Notes: generated by a model from the letters alone, not told the origin. Positions 1-6,757 are shown, numbered from the stretch's first letter. The stretch: 11,793 nucleotides of DNA from Desulfobacterales bacterium (GCA_030621655.1 JAUXHH010000032.1:1-11793), one strand, 5' to 3'. Translations and numbers: made by a program.

Positions 1-25
1 CATCAAAGTTGATTTCGTCGTACAT
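1..25 (-). CDS. Possible start of a further minus-strand gene, cut by the left edge
   Basis: An ATG on the minus strand (complement of 23-25) opens a frame reading MYDEINFD before the sequence ends. It lies 44 bases downstream of the carboxyltransferase stop codon, in the same direction, with no terminator-like hairpin between. It could therefore be the third gene of the acc operon. No clear Shine-Dalgarno sequence precedes it, but accAD lacks one too. Eight residues are too few to name a product. A biotin carrier protein or biotin ligase would fit the context, but nothing in the sequence shows this. Confidence 0.3.
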
Positions 26-69
26 AATTTCAGGTTCACTTTATATTGATCTGATCATTCACTGACTTA

Positions 70-2322
70 CTAACGGTAGTAAAGATTTCTCCCACCCATG
101 GTCAGCAACGCCTTGTAAAGGTTCTTTCTGAATTCCCTGCGGTCCCAGATACCTTGAATGTGTCCGCGCTTAAGTGCATTCCTGCAACTATGGTAATCCG
201 GCGGCACATCTTCACCGGTGGTCTCCCGAATAACCCTGCTGCCGGCAAAACCGACACGGCTCGAACGAATGGCAAACTGATAGGGGGAGCAGCCCAGAAA
301 ACTGGCAACGGGTCCGGCATAGGAATTATTGTCATAGACGACTATGTAGAGACCTCCGGAGTCTATATACTCACGCACAGCCATTGTGCATTTGGGCATC
401 TGGATAACACCAAGCGTTCCTTCATGGATGCGGATGCCTCCTGTAGTATGAACATAAGCAAGGAGAGGTCTTCGTTTCAGCCGGGCTTTTTCGCAGGCCC
501 TGACAAATTTTTCACCTTCGGCAGCGCCAACAGTTCCATTGCGGAAATCACTGTAGAGCATGGTTGTCACTATATTCACGTCCATAACCTTGGCGTAAAA
601 AGTAATATTGGCACTGTCACGTCCTGTTTTGGCCCGATCCAGGTTCAAGCGGTCTTCAAAGCCCGGATAGTTCAAAGGATTAAGTGAACGAATCTCGGAA
701 TTAAAAACCTTTATTGAATCAGGGTCAAAAAGGTGTTTCAGGTACCATTCGTATTCCAGAGGGAAATGATGCCCGCAGTTTTCACAAACTCCACAGAATT
801 CGCCGTACAGGTCGGGGACCCAGAGATCCTTGCAGCCAGATTTGGAGGCGTTTGGGCAGCTTATGGTACGGTCTTCATTGGCCAGCGGACTTGTATAGAT
901 GTCCCATGCATCAAATTCTTCCGGTACACTTGGACGTTCAATAGTTACCCTGACTTTTTTTGCTTCCGGTTTTCGGCTTATAAAATTGTAAGCAGTTGTT
1001 ATTGGCGCAGAAATTCTTTTTAAAAGGACTGAGCCTTCACCCGAGACATCTTCAATTACCTTTTCCACCTGTTTCTGCTGGTTTCGCAGCAAGTCATAGC
1101 GGAAACTGTAATAAAGCCTGAAGAGAATATTTCGCGTTCTCCTGTAAACAGCCTCTGAGGAGGTTGGCTGACCGCCAAAATAATTGGTCGCCATATTTCT
1201 GTATTTTTTGGAACGATTGCTTACCAGACGCTTTACTTCATCTTTGTTGAGATCCCAGGAAATGTTGATTTCCGGTTCTTCAGTAGCAGATTCCTCCGCC
1301 TTTTTCAGTTTTACTTCGTAGGCCCTGAAAGCTCTGAAGCTCTTGGTTTTTAATACCACCTCATCCGTGGCGCGGATTATTTCAGATCGGAGTTGTTTGA
1401 AAAAGGTAAAATCGTCACGTCTTGCCCCTAGAATAGGCTCCTGGATAATACGATCAACTGTGCCGAGCCTCAGGTTATCCTCGGCGGTAATTTTCAGACG
1501 TTCGGCACAGGCCTCGATAAGTTCGGGAGGCACTTTCATGCCTTCCCTGATTTTTCCTTCAATTGCAGCCGCACCCTCTGGAGAGATAACGGAATAATAG
1601 CCATGGGAGAACATGAGGCGAAAGTCGGAAAGCCCTATAGCCTCAGCACCGCCAGAGCCCCCTTCAGAGATAACGGAAATCATCGGCACCTTGAGTTTTG
1701 TCAGTGCGTAAAGATTTCGTGCAATCTGTTGAGCCGCTCCAGGATAGTCCTCTACTGGAAATGAACCGGGTGTGAATATGTAGAAGTGAATGGGGATTCC
1801 TTCAGTTTCTGCCACCTTCATATATCTCAGGGCTTTTTCATTTCCCCAGGGTTTACAGGAGCCACCGTTTCTGTATTCTTCGCCATGACCTTTTTCCTGG
1901 CCTATCACCATAACCGGCTGCGAATAAATTTTGTTTTTGATCCTCCTCACAATCTGGGCCTTGGCAGTTACCATGGAAGGGTCGATATTGGCATCTTCCT
2001 CGCCGCTTAACTCGGTAAAGTCTTCATAGATGTTTTCCAGGATATCCTTGAGGGTGAAACGCAGCGGACTTCGGACTATGCGTACCCGCTCCATGGAACT
2101 GAGGTTTTCCTCACAGCGTTCCTCAATGAAGGAGAGAGCATCTTCCAGTTCATGGATCTTGTCATCCAGCTCTTCTTCCTCATAATCATAAAAAGAATTC
2201 TTCAAATGATTATATTTTTCTTGAAAGCCTGAAAGATTACCCCAGGTAGAACTGTCCTTTACCCGAATAAGGTAATTAAGCCGCTCTTCAGTTTTATGAA
2301 GTCTTTTACGGAGATCGTCCAT
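70..2322 (-). CDS. Acetyl-CoA carboxylase carboxyltransferase, alpha and beta subunits fused in one chain
   Basis: Transfers the carboxyl group from carboxybiotin to acetyl-CoA to make malonyl-CoA, the committed step of cytosolic fatty acid synthesis. Of 750 residues, about 1-325 match AccA: a charged, probably coiled-coil N-terminus (1-75), PVMVIGQEKG at 136-145, TPGSFP at 184-189, the glycine-rich SEGGSGGAEAIG at 219-230 and YSVISPEG at 243-250. About 485-750 match AccD: a cysteine cluster (C489, C497, C510, C513, C516), TTGGIRIHEG at 626-635, and GFAGSRVIRETTGEDVPP at 691-708. Residues 330-485 form a basic linker I do not recognise. E. coli encodes the two halves as separate genes. In PccB-type single-chain enzymes the beta-like half comes first, so the order here is reversed. 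The ATG is the only reasonable upstream start, because an in-frame stop lies six codons before it; no Shine-Dalgarno sequence is visible. It starts 69 bases after accC and probably shares its transcript. The usual symbols accA and accD each cover only half. Confidence 0.93.
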   Translation of the reverse strand: MDDLRKRLHKTEERLNYLIRVKDSSTWGNLSGFQEKYNHLKNSFYDYEEEELDDKIHELEDALSFIEERCEENLSSMERVRIVRSPLRFTLKDILENIYEDFTELSGEEDANIDPSMVTAKAQIVRRIKNKIYSQPVMVIGQEKGHGEEYRNGGSCKPWGNEKALRYMKVAETEGIPIHFYIFTPGSFPVEDYPGAAQQIARNLYALTKLKVPMISVISEGGSGGAEAIGLSDFRLMFSHGYYSVISPEGAAAIEGKIREGMKVPPELIEACAERLKITAEDNLRLGTVDRIIQEPILGARRDDFTFFKQLRSEIIRATDEVVLKTKSFRAFRAYEVKLKKAEESATEEPEINISWDLNKDEVKRLVSNRSKKYRNMATNYFGGQPTSSEAVYRRTRNILFRLYYSFRYDLLRNQQKQVEKVIEDVSGEGSVLLKRISAPITTAYNFISRKPEAKKVRVTIERPSVPEEFDAWDIYTSPLANEDRTISCPNASKSGCKDLWVPDLYGEFCGVCENCGHHFPLEYEWYLKHLFDPDSIKVFNSEIRSLNPLNYPGFEDRLNLDRAKTGRDSANITFYAKVMDVNIVTTMLYSDFRNGTVGAAEGEKFVRACEKARLKRRPLLAYVHTTGGIRIHEGTLGVIQMPKCTMAVREYIDSGGLYIVVYDNNSYAGPVASFLGCSPYQFAIRSSRVGFAGSRVIRETTGEDVPPDYHSCRNALKRGHIQGIWDRREFRKNLYKALLTMGGRNLYYR

Positions 2323-2391
2323 ATTGAATAGGTCTGGTTAGATTATCCGGGGATTAATTCTGCATTTACCACAGATAATTTTTTTCCTGGT

Positions 2392-3798
2392 TTAGAAAGT
2401 GAGCAACCGGTCAAGGTTGTTGTGCAAATATTCCATATTTGTGATGATAGGCTCATTCTTGCTGTTTTTGCCCTCAATGACTGTTTCATGCAGAAATTGA
2501 CTCGCCCTTTCCTTTGTCTCCTGAATTGAGTCTCCCCAAAGAACGACCAAAGCAAGATTCGGGTCAAAGTCACTTGGTATCATATAGGGCCTGTCAAAAG
2601 GAACATGGGTATAGACCGTAGCCCACTCATGCTGTGGAAAGTTGAATTTCTCAATTGTGCCTATCCACGGGGCAAATCCTCGTCTGGTGTCTTCAGCAAC
2701 GATGCGAAGTTCAATGCTTGCACCGTTAAATTTTATGGCATCCTGGGAAAAACCAATACGGTCACCCAGGGCAATTCGTATCTGCTCCCTGATCAGGTTG
2801 GGGTGCTTGCCGTTAATGTAACTTATACGGGCGGAAATATCATTTTCCACCTGTATTCTGGTATTTACTTCAAGCAAATAAGGTTGGCCGTTCTGGGCAA
2901 CAATCCATTCCCAGGTGCCAACATTGTCATAGCGTACATGGGAGGCCAGCTTTAAGGAATACTGCACAATTCGTTCAAGCACTTCATTGCTATCAAAATC
3001 ATAGGCAAAACATGAATCATCAAATCCTGGAGATGCTTCAACACGTTTCTGGCGCCCCGTACTCTGGATGGTGCAGTTTCGGGTTCCGAAATGAAGTCTT
3101 TCTCCGTGGCGGCTGCAGAGTAGCTGTACTTCAAGGTGGTTGTAGTCCCGCAAACATTGTTCAATCAAAACACCGGCATCACCAAACTGCCTCTTGGCAT
3201 AGTTCTGCACCTGGCGGTATACCCTGCGAAACCGCTCAATTTCGCTTACCTCTTCAATACCCATACCGCCGCCGCCGGCTGCGGCTTTCACAAGTATGGA
3301 AGGATTTTTTATGTTATGGCTTTTTTGATCATCCAACAAACTGTCGGCAATTTCTTCAGCTTCCATTTCATTATAAATAGGGCTGTCAGTGCCGGGGATG
3401 ACAGGAATGGAGAGAGATTTCGCCACCTTCTTCGTGTTGATCTTATCGCCCAGATTTTTGATGACCTGCCAGTTGGGGCCGATAAAGGTCAGTGGCCGGT
3501 CCCGTACGGTCACCCGTCTGGCAAAACGAAAATCTTCCGAAAAAAAGCCATATCCAGGATGAATCGCTGTACATTCTGTATGGTCTGCTACAGCTAAAAT
3601 GTCATTGGGATCTGTATAACTGGTAATCTGCCAGGCTCTCTTGTTATTGCCTTTACTGTCACGGTTTTGGCGGACATGCTCTGAGTCCTCGTCTGCTGCA
3701 GTATAAACCACAACATAGTCCAGCCCGAGGTCCTTGCAGGCCTGCATAATTCGAATAGCGATTTCGCCTCTATTTGCTATGAGGATCTTTCCTTCCAC
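2392..3798 (-). CDS. accC: Biotin carboxylase subunit of acetyl-CoA carboxylase (divergent AccC)
   Basis: ATP-grasp enzyme that carboxylates biotin on the carrier protein using bicarbonate and ATP, in the cytosol. The 468 residues are slightly longer than E. coli AccC (about 449). In order: KILIANRGEIAIRI (4-17, N-terminal fold), HPGYGFFSED (80-89), GDK (118-120), K171 with the nucleotide loop GGGGMG (175-180), E213, H221, K251, E297, E310, the NTRIQVE stretch (312-318) and R365. From remembered E. coli AccC, catalytic Lys238, Arg292, Gln294, Glu296 and Arg338 have counterparts (K251, R314, Q316, E318, R365). The His before Gln-Lys appears as R249, and the His after QVE is N319. The start is GTG (complement of 3796-3798) with AGGA five bases upstream. 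A pyruvate or propionyl carboxylase subunit is a weaker alternative; the adjacent carboxyltransferase argues for acetyl-CoA carboxylase. Confidence 0.92.
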   Translation of the reverse strand: MEGKILIANRGEIAIRIMQACKDLGLDYVVVYTAADEDSEHVRQNRDSKGNNKRAWQITSYTDPNDILAVADHTECTAIHPGYGFFSEDFRFARRVTVRDRPLTFIGPNWQVIKNLGDKINTKKVAKSLSIPVIPGTDSPIYNEMEAEEIADSLLDDQKSHNIKNPSILVKAAAGGGGMGIEEVSEIERFRRVYRQVQNYAKRQFGDAGVLIEQCLRDYNHLEVQLLCSRHGERLHFGTRNCTIQSTGRQKRVEASPGFDDSCFAYDFDSNEVLERIVQYSLKLASHVRYDNVGTWEWIVAQNGQPYLLEVNTRIQVENDISARISYINGKHPNLIREQIRIALGDRIGFSQDAIKFNGASIELRIVAEDTRRGFAPWIGTIEKFNFPQHEWATVYTHVPFDRPYMIPSDFDPNLALVVLWGDSIQETKERASQFLHETVIEGKNSKNEPIITNMEYLHNNLDRLLTF

Positions 3799-3874
3799 AG
3801 TAATCCTATTCTGTTTATGTTATTAACGAGGCAATATCAGCCAAACTGCGCCATGTACGTCAGGCGAATCATTA

Positions 3875-3902
3875 ACTATAACTAGGCAGATACAATTGTT
3901 AA
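3875..3902 (-). promoter_or_regulatory. Candidate sigma-70 promoter for accC-accAD
   Basis: On the minus strand, TTAACA (complement of 3897-3902; 5 of 6 matches to TTGACA) is followed after 16 bases by TATAGT (complement of 3875-3880; 5 of 6 to TATAAT). Transcription would start near 3868, giving a leader of about 70 bases before the GTG of accC. An 8-base palindrome, ACAATTGT (3892-3899), overlaps the -35 box, and the inverted repeat at 3906-3921 lies just upstream. Either could be an operator. The region is AT-rich, so chance matches are possible. Confidence 0.45.
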
Positions 3903-3905
3903 AGT

Positions 3906-3921
3906 GAATTATATTTAATTC
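3906..3921. repeat. Inverted repeat GAATTA-N4-TAATTC upstream of the accC promoter
   Basis: Perfect 6-base arms (3906-3911 and 3916-3921) around four bases, sitting a few bases upstream of the candidate accC -35 box. The position suits a regulator-binding site. I do not recognise it as a known fatty-acid regulator motif. Its AT-rich content makes chance occurrence plausible. Confidence 0.35.
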
Positions 3922-3982
3922 CTGTTTTGTCGATCTCGTGTTTATGTCCTGCAAGGGTGTTTATCTACCAATGTATCAATAC

Positions 3983-4020
3983 AAAAAAAGGGATGAAGAG
4001 CTCTTACACACATTCATCCC
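3983..4020 (-). terminator. Intrinsic terminator on the minus strand, upstream of accC
   Basis: Read on the minus strand, GGGATGAA (complement of 4013-4020) pairs perfectly with TTCATCCC (complement of 3990-3997) across a 15-base loop and is followed directly by seven Ts (complement of 3983-3989). This is a textbook rho-independent terminator. No recognised minus-strand gene lies to its right, so it would end either a short RNA or a longer accC leader. On the plus strand the same stem is followed only by CTTTTGG, a poor U-tract. Confidence 0.6.
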
Positions 4021-4044
4021 CTTTTGGAAATTTTAAAAGCGACT

Positions 4045-4073
4045 TCTATACTTGTTTTGGCGCTCACAGTCAA
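4045..4073 (-). promoter_or_regulatory. Candidate minus-strand promoter just before the terminator
   Basis: On the minus strand, TTGACT (complement of 4068-4073; 5 of 6) is followed after exactly 17 bases by TATAGA (complement of 4045-4050; 4 of 6). The predicted start near 4038 would give an RNA of about 55 bases ending at the T-tract at 3983-3989, or a long accC leader if the terminator is bypassed. Support is by motif only. Confidence 0.35.
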
Positions 4074-4087
4074 TTTTTTTCTTGACT
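4068..4087. repeat. Inverted repeat AGTCAA-N8-TTGACT (back-to-back -35-like boxes)
   Basis: Perfect 6-base arms (4068-4073 and 4082-4087) flank an 8-base T-rich spacer. Each arm read outward is TTGACT, a good sigma-70 -35 hexamer. The minus-strand copy has a fair -10 at 17 bases; the plus-strand copy does not. It may be an operator, a divergent promoter core, or chance. Confidence 0.35.
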
Positions 4088-4184
4088 TTATGCCATTTTT
4101 TCCCTACCCATGCTGAAAAACATTTAATAGAAATTGAATTTTTACTTCAATAAAATATTCACCTTATTTACAGATAAAATCTGC

Positions 4185-5051
4185 ATGGAAAAAGACCAAG
4201 ACTCACCATCCCATCCAAGCGACTCGCATCCCAGCAAAAATATAATAAGCCGCCTTTTGGATATTCTGGGATTGGGCCGTTCACCAGATACCACTGAGGA
4301 TCTGGAAATGGAAATTCAGGAACTTTTGGAAGAAGGTGAAGAGCAAGGATTGATCACCCACCAGGAAGGGCAGATGATCAGCTCCATTTTTGAGTTCAGG
4401 GATACCCTTATCCACGAAATAATGACACCGCGGCCCGAGATGGTCTGTGCAGATGTCCAGACAGAAATTCCTGACGTGCTGAAGCTCATTATTAAGGAAG
4501 GATTTACCAGGATCCCTGTTTACTCTGAGTCACCGGATAACATTATCGGCATATTGAATGCCAAGGATCTTCTGGTCTGTGTTGATGCACCCCAGAACTG
4601 CCCTGATATCAGAGAACTTATCAAACCGCCCTACCTGGTCCCTGAGACCATGCGTATAGTTTATTTGCTGAAAGCATTTCAGGCCAAGAAAAATCACATG
4701 GCCATTGTAACGGATGAATTCGGAGGTATCCGTGGTTTGATTACCCTGGAAGATGTCCTGGAAGAAATTGTCGGTGAAATTGATGATGAATATGACAAGG
4801 ATGAGCCGCAGTGGCGCGAACTTCAGGATGGCAGCCTTGTCATATATGCCAAAGAGGATATTGAAGAGGTGGAATCTTTTTTTGATATAGAACTTCCTGA
4901 CGGCCCATATGAGTCAGTGGGGGGCTTCATAATTCATCAACTCAAGCATCTGCCCAAGGCTGGGGAAACTGTGGAGATGGACCCCCTTGTATTTAAAGTC
5001 ATTACTGCCACCAAGCGTCATATCAAAACAGTTAAAATTCATAGAAAATGA
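4185..5051 (+). CDS. corC: CorC/HlyC-type CBS-domain protein
   Basis: A soluble protein of 288 residues resembling E. coli CorC (YbeX), which is linked to magnesium and cobalt efflux; its exact biochemical role is still unclear. After a poorly conserved, acidic N-terminus come paired CBS domains. The first begins near M80 in the characteristic IMTPRPEMV; the second ends around MAIVTDEFGGIRGLITLEDVLEEIVGEI, which begins at M172. A C-terminal CorC_HlyC domain (about 205-285) includes GGFIIHQLKHLPKAGE. No transmembrane DUF21 domain is present, which separates it from the membrane-bound hemolysin C/CorB group. I chose ATG 4185 over an upstream in-frame TTG at 4134, because CorC proteins are usually near this length and the extra 17 residues look unlike the family. 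Neither start has a good Shine-Dalgarno sequence. It is followed by lnt, a common proteobacterial pairing. Confidence 0.88.
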   Translation: MEKDQDSPSHPSDSHPSKNIISRLLDILGLGRSPDTTEDLEMEIQELLEEGEEQGLITHQEGQMISSIFEFRDTLIHEIMTPRPEMVCADVQTEIPDVLKLIIKEGFTRIPVYSESPDNIIGILNAKDLLVCVDAPQNCPDIRELIKPPYLVPETMRIVYLLKAFQAKKNHMAIVTDEFGGIRGLITLEDVLEEIVGEIDDEYDKDEPQWRELQDGSLVIYAKEDIEEVESFFDIELPDGPYESVGGFIIHQLKHLPKAGETVEMDPLVFKVITATKRHIKTVKIHRK

Positions 5052-5066
5052 CATGGGGAAGTTAGC

Positions 5067-6704
5067 GTGAAAGCTGAGGGGAGAAAGAGCGGCAACTTCC
5101 TTCCTGTCTGGCTTGCCCTTGGAACAGGTTTTCTGCTATTTCTGTCTTTTCCCGGGGCTGCCGGGTTTTGGCCTTTGGCCTGGGTTGCTTTGGTGCCTCT
5201 GCTGTTGGCCATTAGAAATGTTAGTCCTGGCAGGGCAGCCCGATTGGGGTTACTGGCAGGGATGATCCATTATGTCTCTTTGCTTTACTGGATTATCATT
5301 GTCCTTGGCAGGTATGGTAATCTTCCCTGGTGGGTTTCGGTGCCCGCCTTGTTGCTTCTTGCCTTGTACATGAGCAGTTATTTGGCCCTGTTTTGTGTTC
5401 TTATAAACAGGGTGTGGAGGCGGAAGGAGGTACTAGTGGTTTGGGTCGGGCCACTCCTGTGGGTCGGTCTTGATTTTATCCGCTCTTTTCTTTTTTCAGG
5501 TTTTCCGTGGCAGGATCTGGCATATTCTCAATATAAGGCCCTGCTCCTGATACAGACCGCTGATGTGACAGGCCATTTCGGTGTCACTTTCCATATTGTG
5601 CTGGTTAACAGCGTCACGGCATTACTTTTTGTTCTTTGGCGTGACAATAGGGCTGTTGCCCAATCCTCACTGTCAGTTTTGATGACATTAAGAATCCGAA
5701 AAGCGTGGTTCCACGCTGTTCTGCCTGCCCTTTGTATCATGTTGACAGTTATGACCTATAATCTTCTGCGTTATCGTCAGATTTCAGAGGAGATTGAAAG
5801 CAGTCCAAAAATGAAAATTGCTTTAGTGCAGGGCAATATCGAACAGGATCAGAAATGGTCTCCTGCCATGCGCTTGAAGACAATTGAGATATATACTGAA
5901 CTTTCGAAGCAGGCCATAGAGCAGGGGGATGAAGCACCAGCTCTTCTTGTGTGGCCGGAGACAGCACTTCCATTTTTAGTCAGCGATAACCCTTATTTTA
6001 ATAACTTAAAAAAACAATTGATTACAAAAGAAAAAATCTGGCTGCTGTCCGGCGCGCCCTTTTATAAAAAAGCAGGTATCGAGAAATCGCAGCAGACAAG
6101 AAGAGAAGTTCTCGCTTATAACAGCGCCTATTTGCTAACTCCTGAGGGAGAAATTGGCGGCAGGTATGACAAGCAGCACCTTGTGCCTTTTGGTGAATAT
6201 ATTCCGCTCAGCAACTATTTGCCTCTTCCCGGCCCTCTGGTTGAAAATATTGGAAATTTCAGTGCCGGCAAACCGGTCAGCCCCCTGTCTTGCCAGAGTG
6301 CTGAAATTGGGGTATTAATCTGTTTTGAGAGTATTTTCCCGAAACTGGCCAGAGATTGGACTGCCGGCGGCGCGAATCTGCTTGTCAACATAACCAATGA
6401 TGCCTGGTTTGGTCGTTCAAGCGCACCGTGGCAGCATTTATCCATGACAGTGTTCAGGGCTTTAGAAAACAGGAGAAGTCTGGCGCGTTCAGCTAATACA
6501 GGCGTCAGTACGGTTATAGATCCGCTGGGCAGAATGGCTGCCCTCTCTCCACTTTTTCAGCCATATTATCTTGTGGCTGAGGCGCCTTTGTTGCAGGTAA
6601 AAACGATATTTGTCGGTTTCGGTTATTATTTTGGGTTGTTATGCTTGCTCGCCAGCCTGCCTTTTGCATTCCTTTTGAGAGAAGCAAAGCGGCAAGCGTT
6701 GTGA
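5067..6704 (+). CDS. lnt: Apolipoprotein N-acyltransferase
   Basis: Inner-membrane enzyme that adds the third acyl chain to the N-terminal cysteine of lipoproteins, using a phospholipid donor, with its catalytic domain on the periplasmic face. The 545 residues compare with 512 in E. coli. The N-terminal half (about 12-235) is a run of hydrophobic segments, with the conserved SGFPWQDLAYSQ near 149-160. About 250-500 is a nitrilase-like domain with the full Glu-Lys-Cys triad: E298 in WPETALPF, K369 in RYDKQHLVPFGEYIP, and C419 in LICFES. The spacing (71 and 50 residues) is close to that of E. coli E267, K335, C387. One more hydrophobic helix closes the C-terminus. Translation starts at GTG 5067, preceded by GGGGAA at 5055-5060. 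The gap from corC is only 15 bases, so co-transcription is likely. Confidence 0.96.
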   Translation: MKAEGRKSGNFLPVWLALGTGFLLFLSFPGAAGFWPLAWVALVPLLLAIRNVSPGRAARLGLLAGMIHYVSLLYWIIIVLGRYGNLPWWVSVPALLLLALYMSSYLALFCVLINRVWRRKEVLVVWVGPLLWVGLDFIRSFLFSGFPWQDLAYSQYKALLLIQTADVTGHFGVTFHIVLVNSVTALLFVLWRDNRAVAQSSLSVLMTLRIRKAWFHAVLPALCIMLTVMTYNLLRYRQISEEIESSPKMKIALVQGNIEQDQKWSPAMRLKTIEIYTELSKQAIEQGDEAPALLVWPETALPFLVSDNPYFNNLKKQLITKEKIWLLSGAPFYKKAGIEKSQQTRREVLAYNSAYLLTPEGEIGGRYDKQHLVPFGEYIPLSNYLPLPGPLVENIGNFSAGKPVSPLSCQSAEIGVLICFESIFPKLARDWTAGGANLLVNITNDAWFGRSSAPWQHLSMTVFRALENRRSLARSANTGVSTVIDPLGRMAALSPLFQPYYLVAEAPLLQVKTIFVGFGYYFGLLCLLASLPFAFLLREAKRQAL

Positions 6705-6725
6705 TGCATCCAATATCCAGATGAT

Positions 6726-6731
6726 TATAAT
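6726..6731 (+). promoter_or_regulatory. Candidate -10 box for prfB
   Basis: A perfect TATAAT lies in the 53-base gap between lnt and prfB. Transcription from it would begin near 6738, leaving a leader of about 20 bases that still contains the prfB ribosome binding site. No good -35 hexamer lies 16-18 bases upstream; TTGTGA at 6699-6704 is 21 bases away. prfB may instead be read from upstream. Confidence 0.3.
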
Positions 6732-6742
6732 ACAATAATTAT

Positions 6743-6747
6743 GGAGG
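6743..6747 (+). promoter_or_regulatory. Ribosome binding site of prfB
   Basis: GGAGG is 10 bases before ATG 6758. It is the strongest Shine-Dalgarno sequence in the window and fixes the true prfB start, which lies in a different frame from most of the gene. Confidence 0.75.
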
Positions 6748-6757
6748 AATTTATCAT

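Larger units (their letters stand above)
3799..4184. other. Divergent intergenic region between accC and corC
   Basis: This AT-rich 386-base stretch separates the leftward acc genes from the rightward corC-lnt genes. I see no convincing protein-coding frame in it. It holds a candidate accC promoter, a hairpin with a T-tract acting on the minus strand, a second minus-strand promoter to the right of that hairpin, and short inverted repeats at 3906-3921, 4068-4087, 4133-4151 and 4171-4183. No convincing plus-strand promoter for corC was found: TTGACT at 4082-4087 is a good -35 box but has no good -10 at 16-18 bases. Confidence 0.7.

Noticed and set aside
47..57. Small palindrome TGATC-T-GATCA after the accAD stop
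   Set aside because: It is only 5-base arms with no T-tract, so it is not a terminator, and a chance match is likely.
154..687. A 177-codon plus-strand frame antisense to the carboxyltransferase
   Set aside because: It lies wholly inside a strongly conserved coding region on the other strand and shows no recognisable domain.
3837..3872. An 11-codon open frame (MIRLTYMAQFG) on the minus strand in the accC leader
   Set aside because: Its ATG lies at or before the predicted transcription start, it has no ribosome binding site, and its codons do not suggest a classic attenuator peptide.
4082..4110. Plus-strand promoter for corC from TTGACT at 4082-4087
   Set aside because: The -35 hexamer is good, but the hexamers at 16-18 bases (such as TACCCA) do not resemble a -10 box.
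4134..4184. Upstream TTG start that would lengthen CorC by 17 residues
   Set aside because: No Shine-Dalgarno sequence precedes it, the added residues are hydrophobic and AT-driven, and ATG 4185 gives the usual CorC length.
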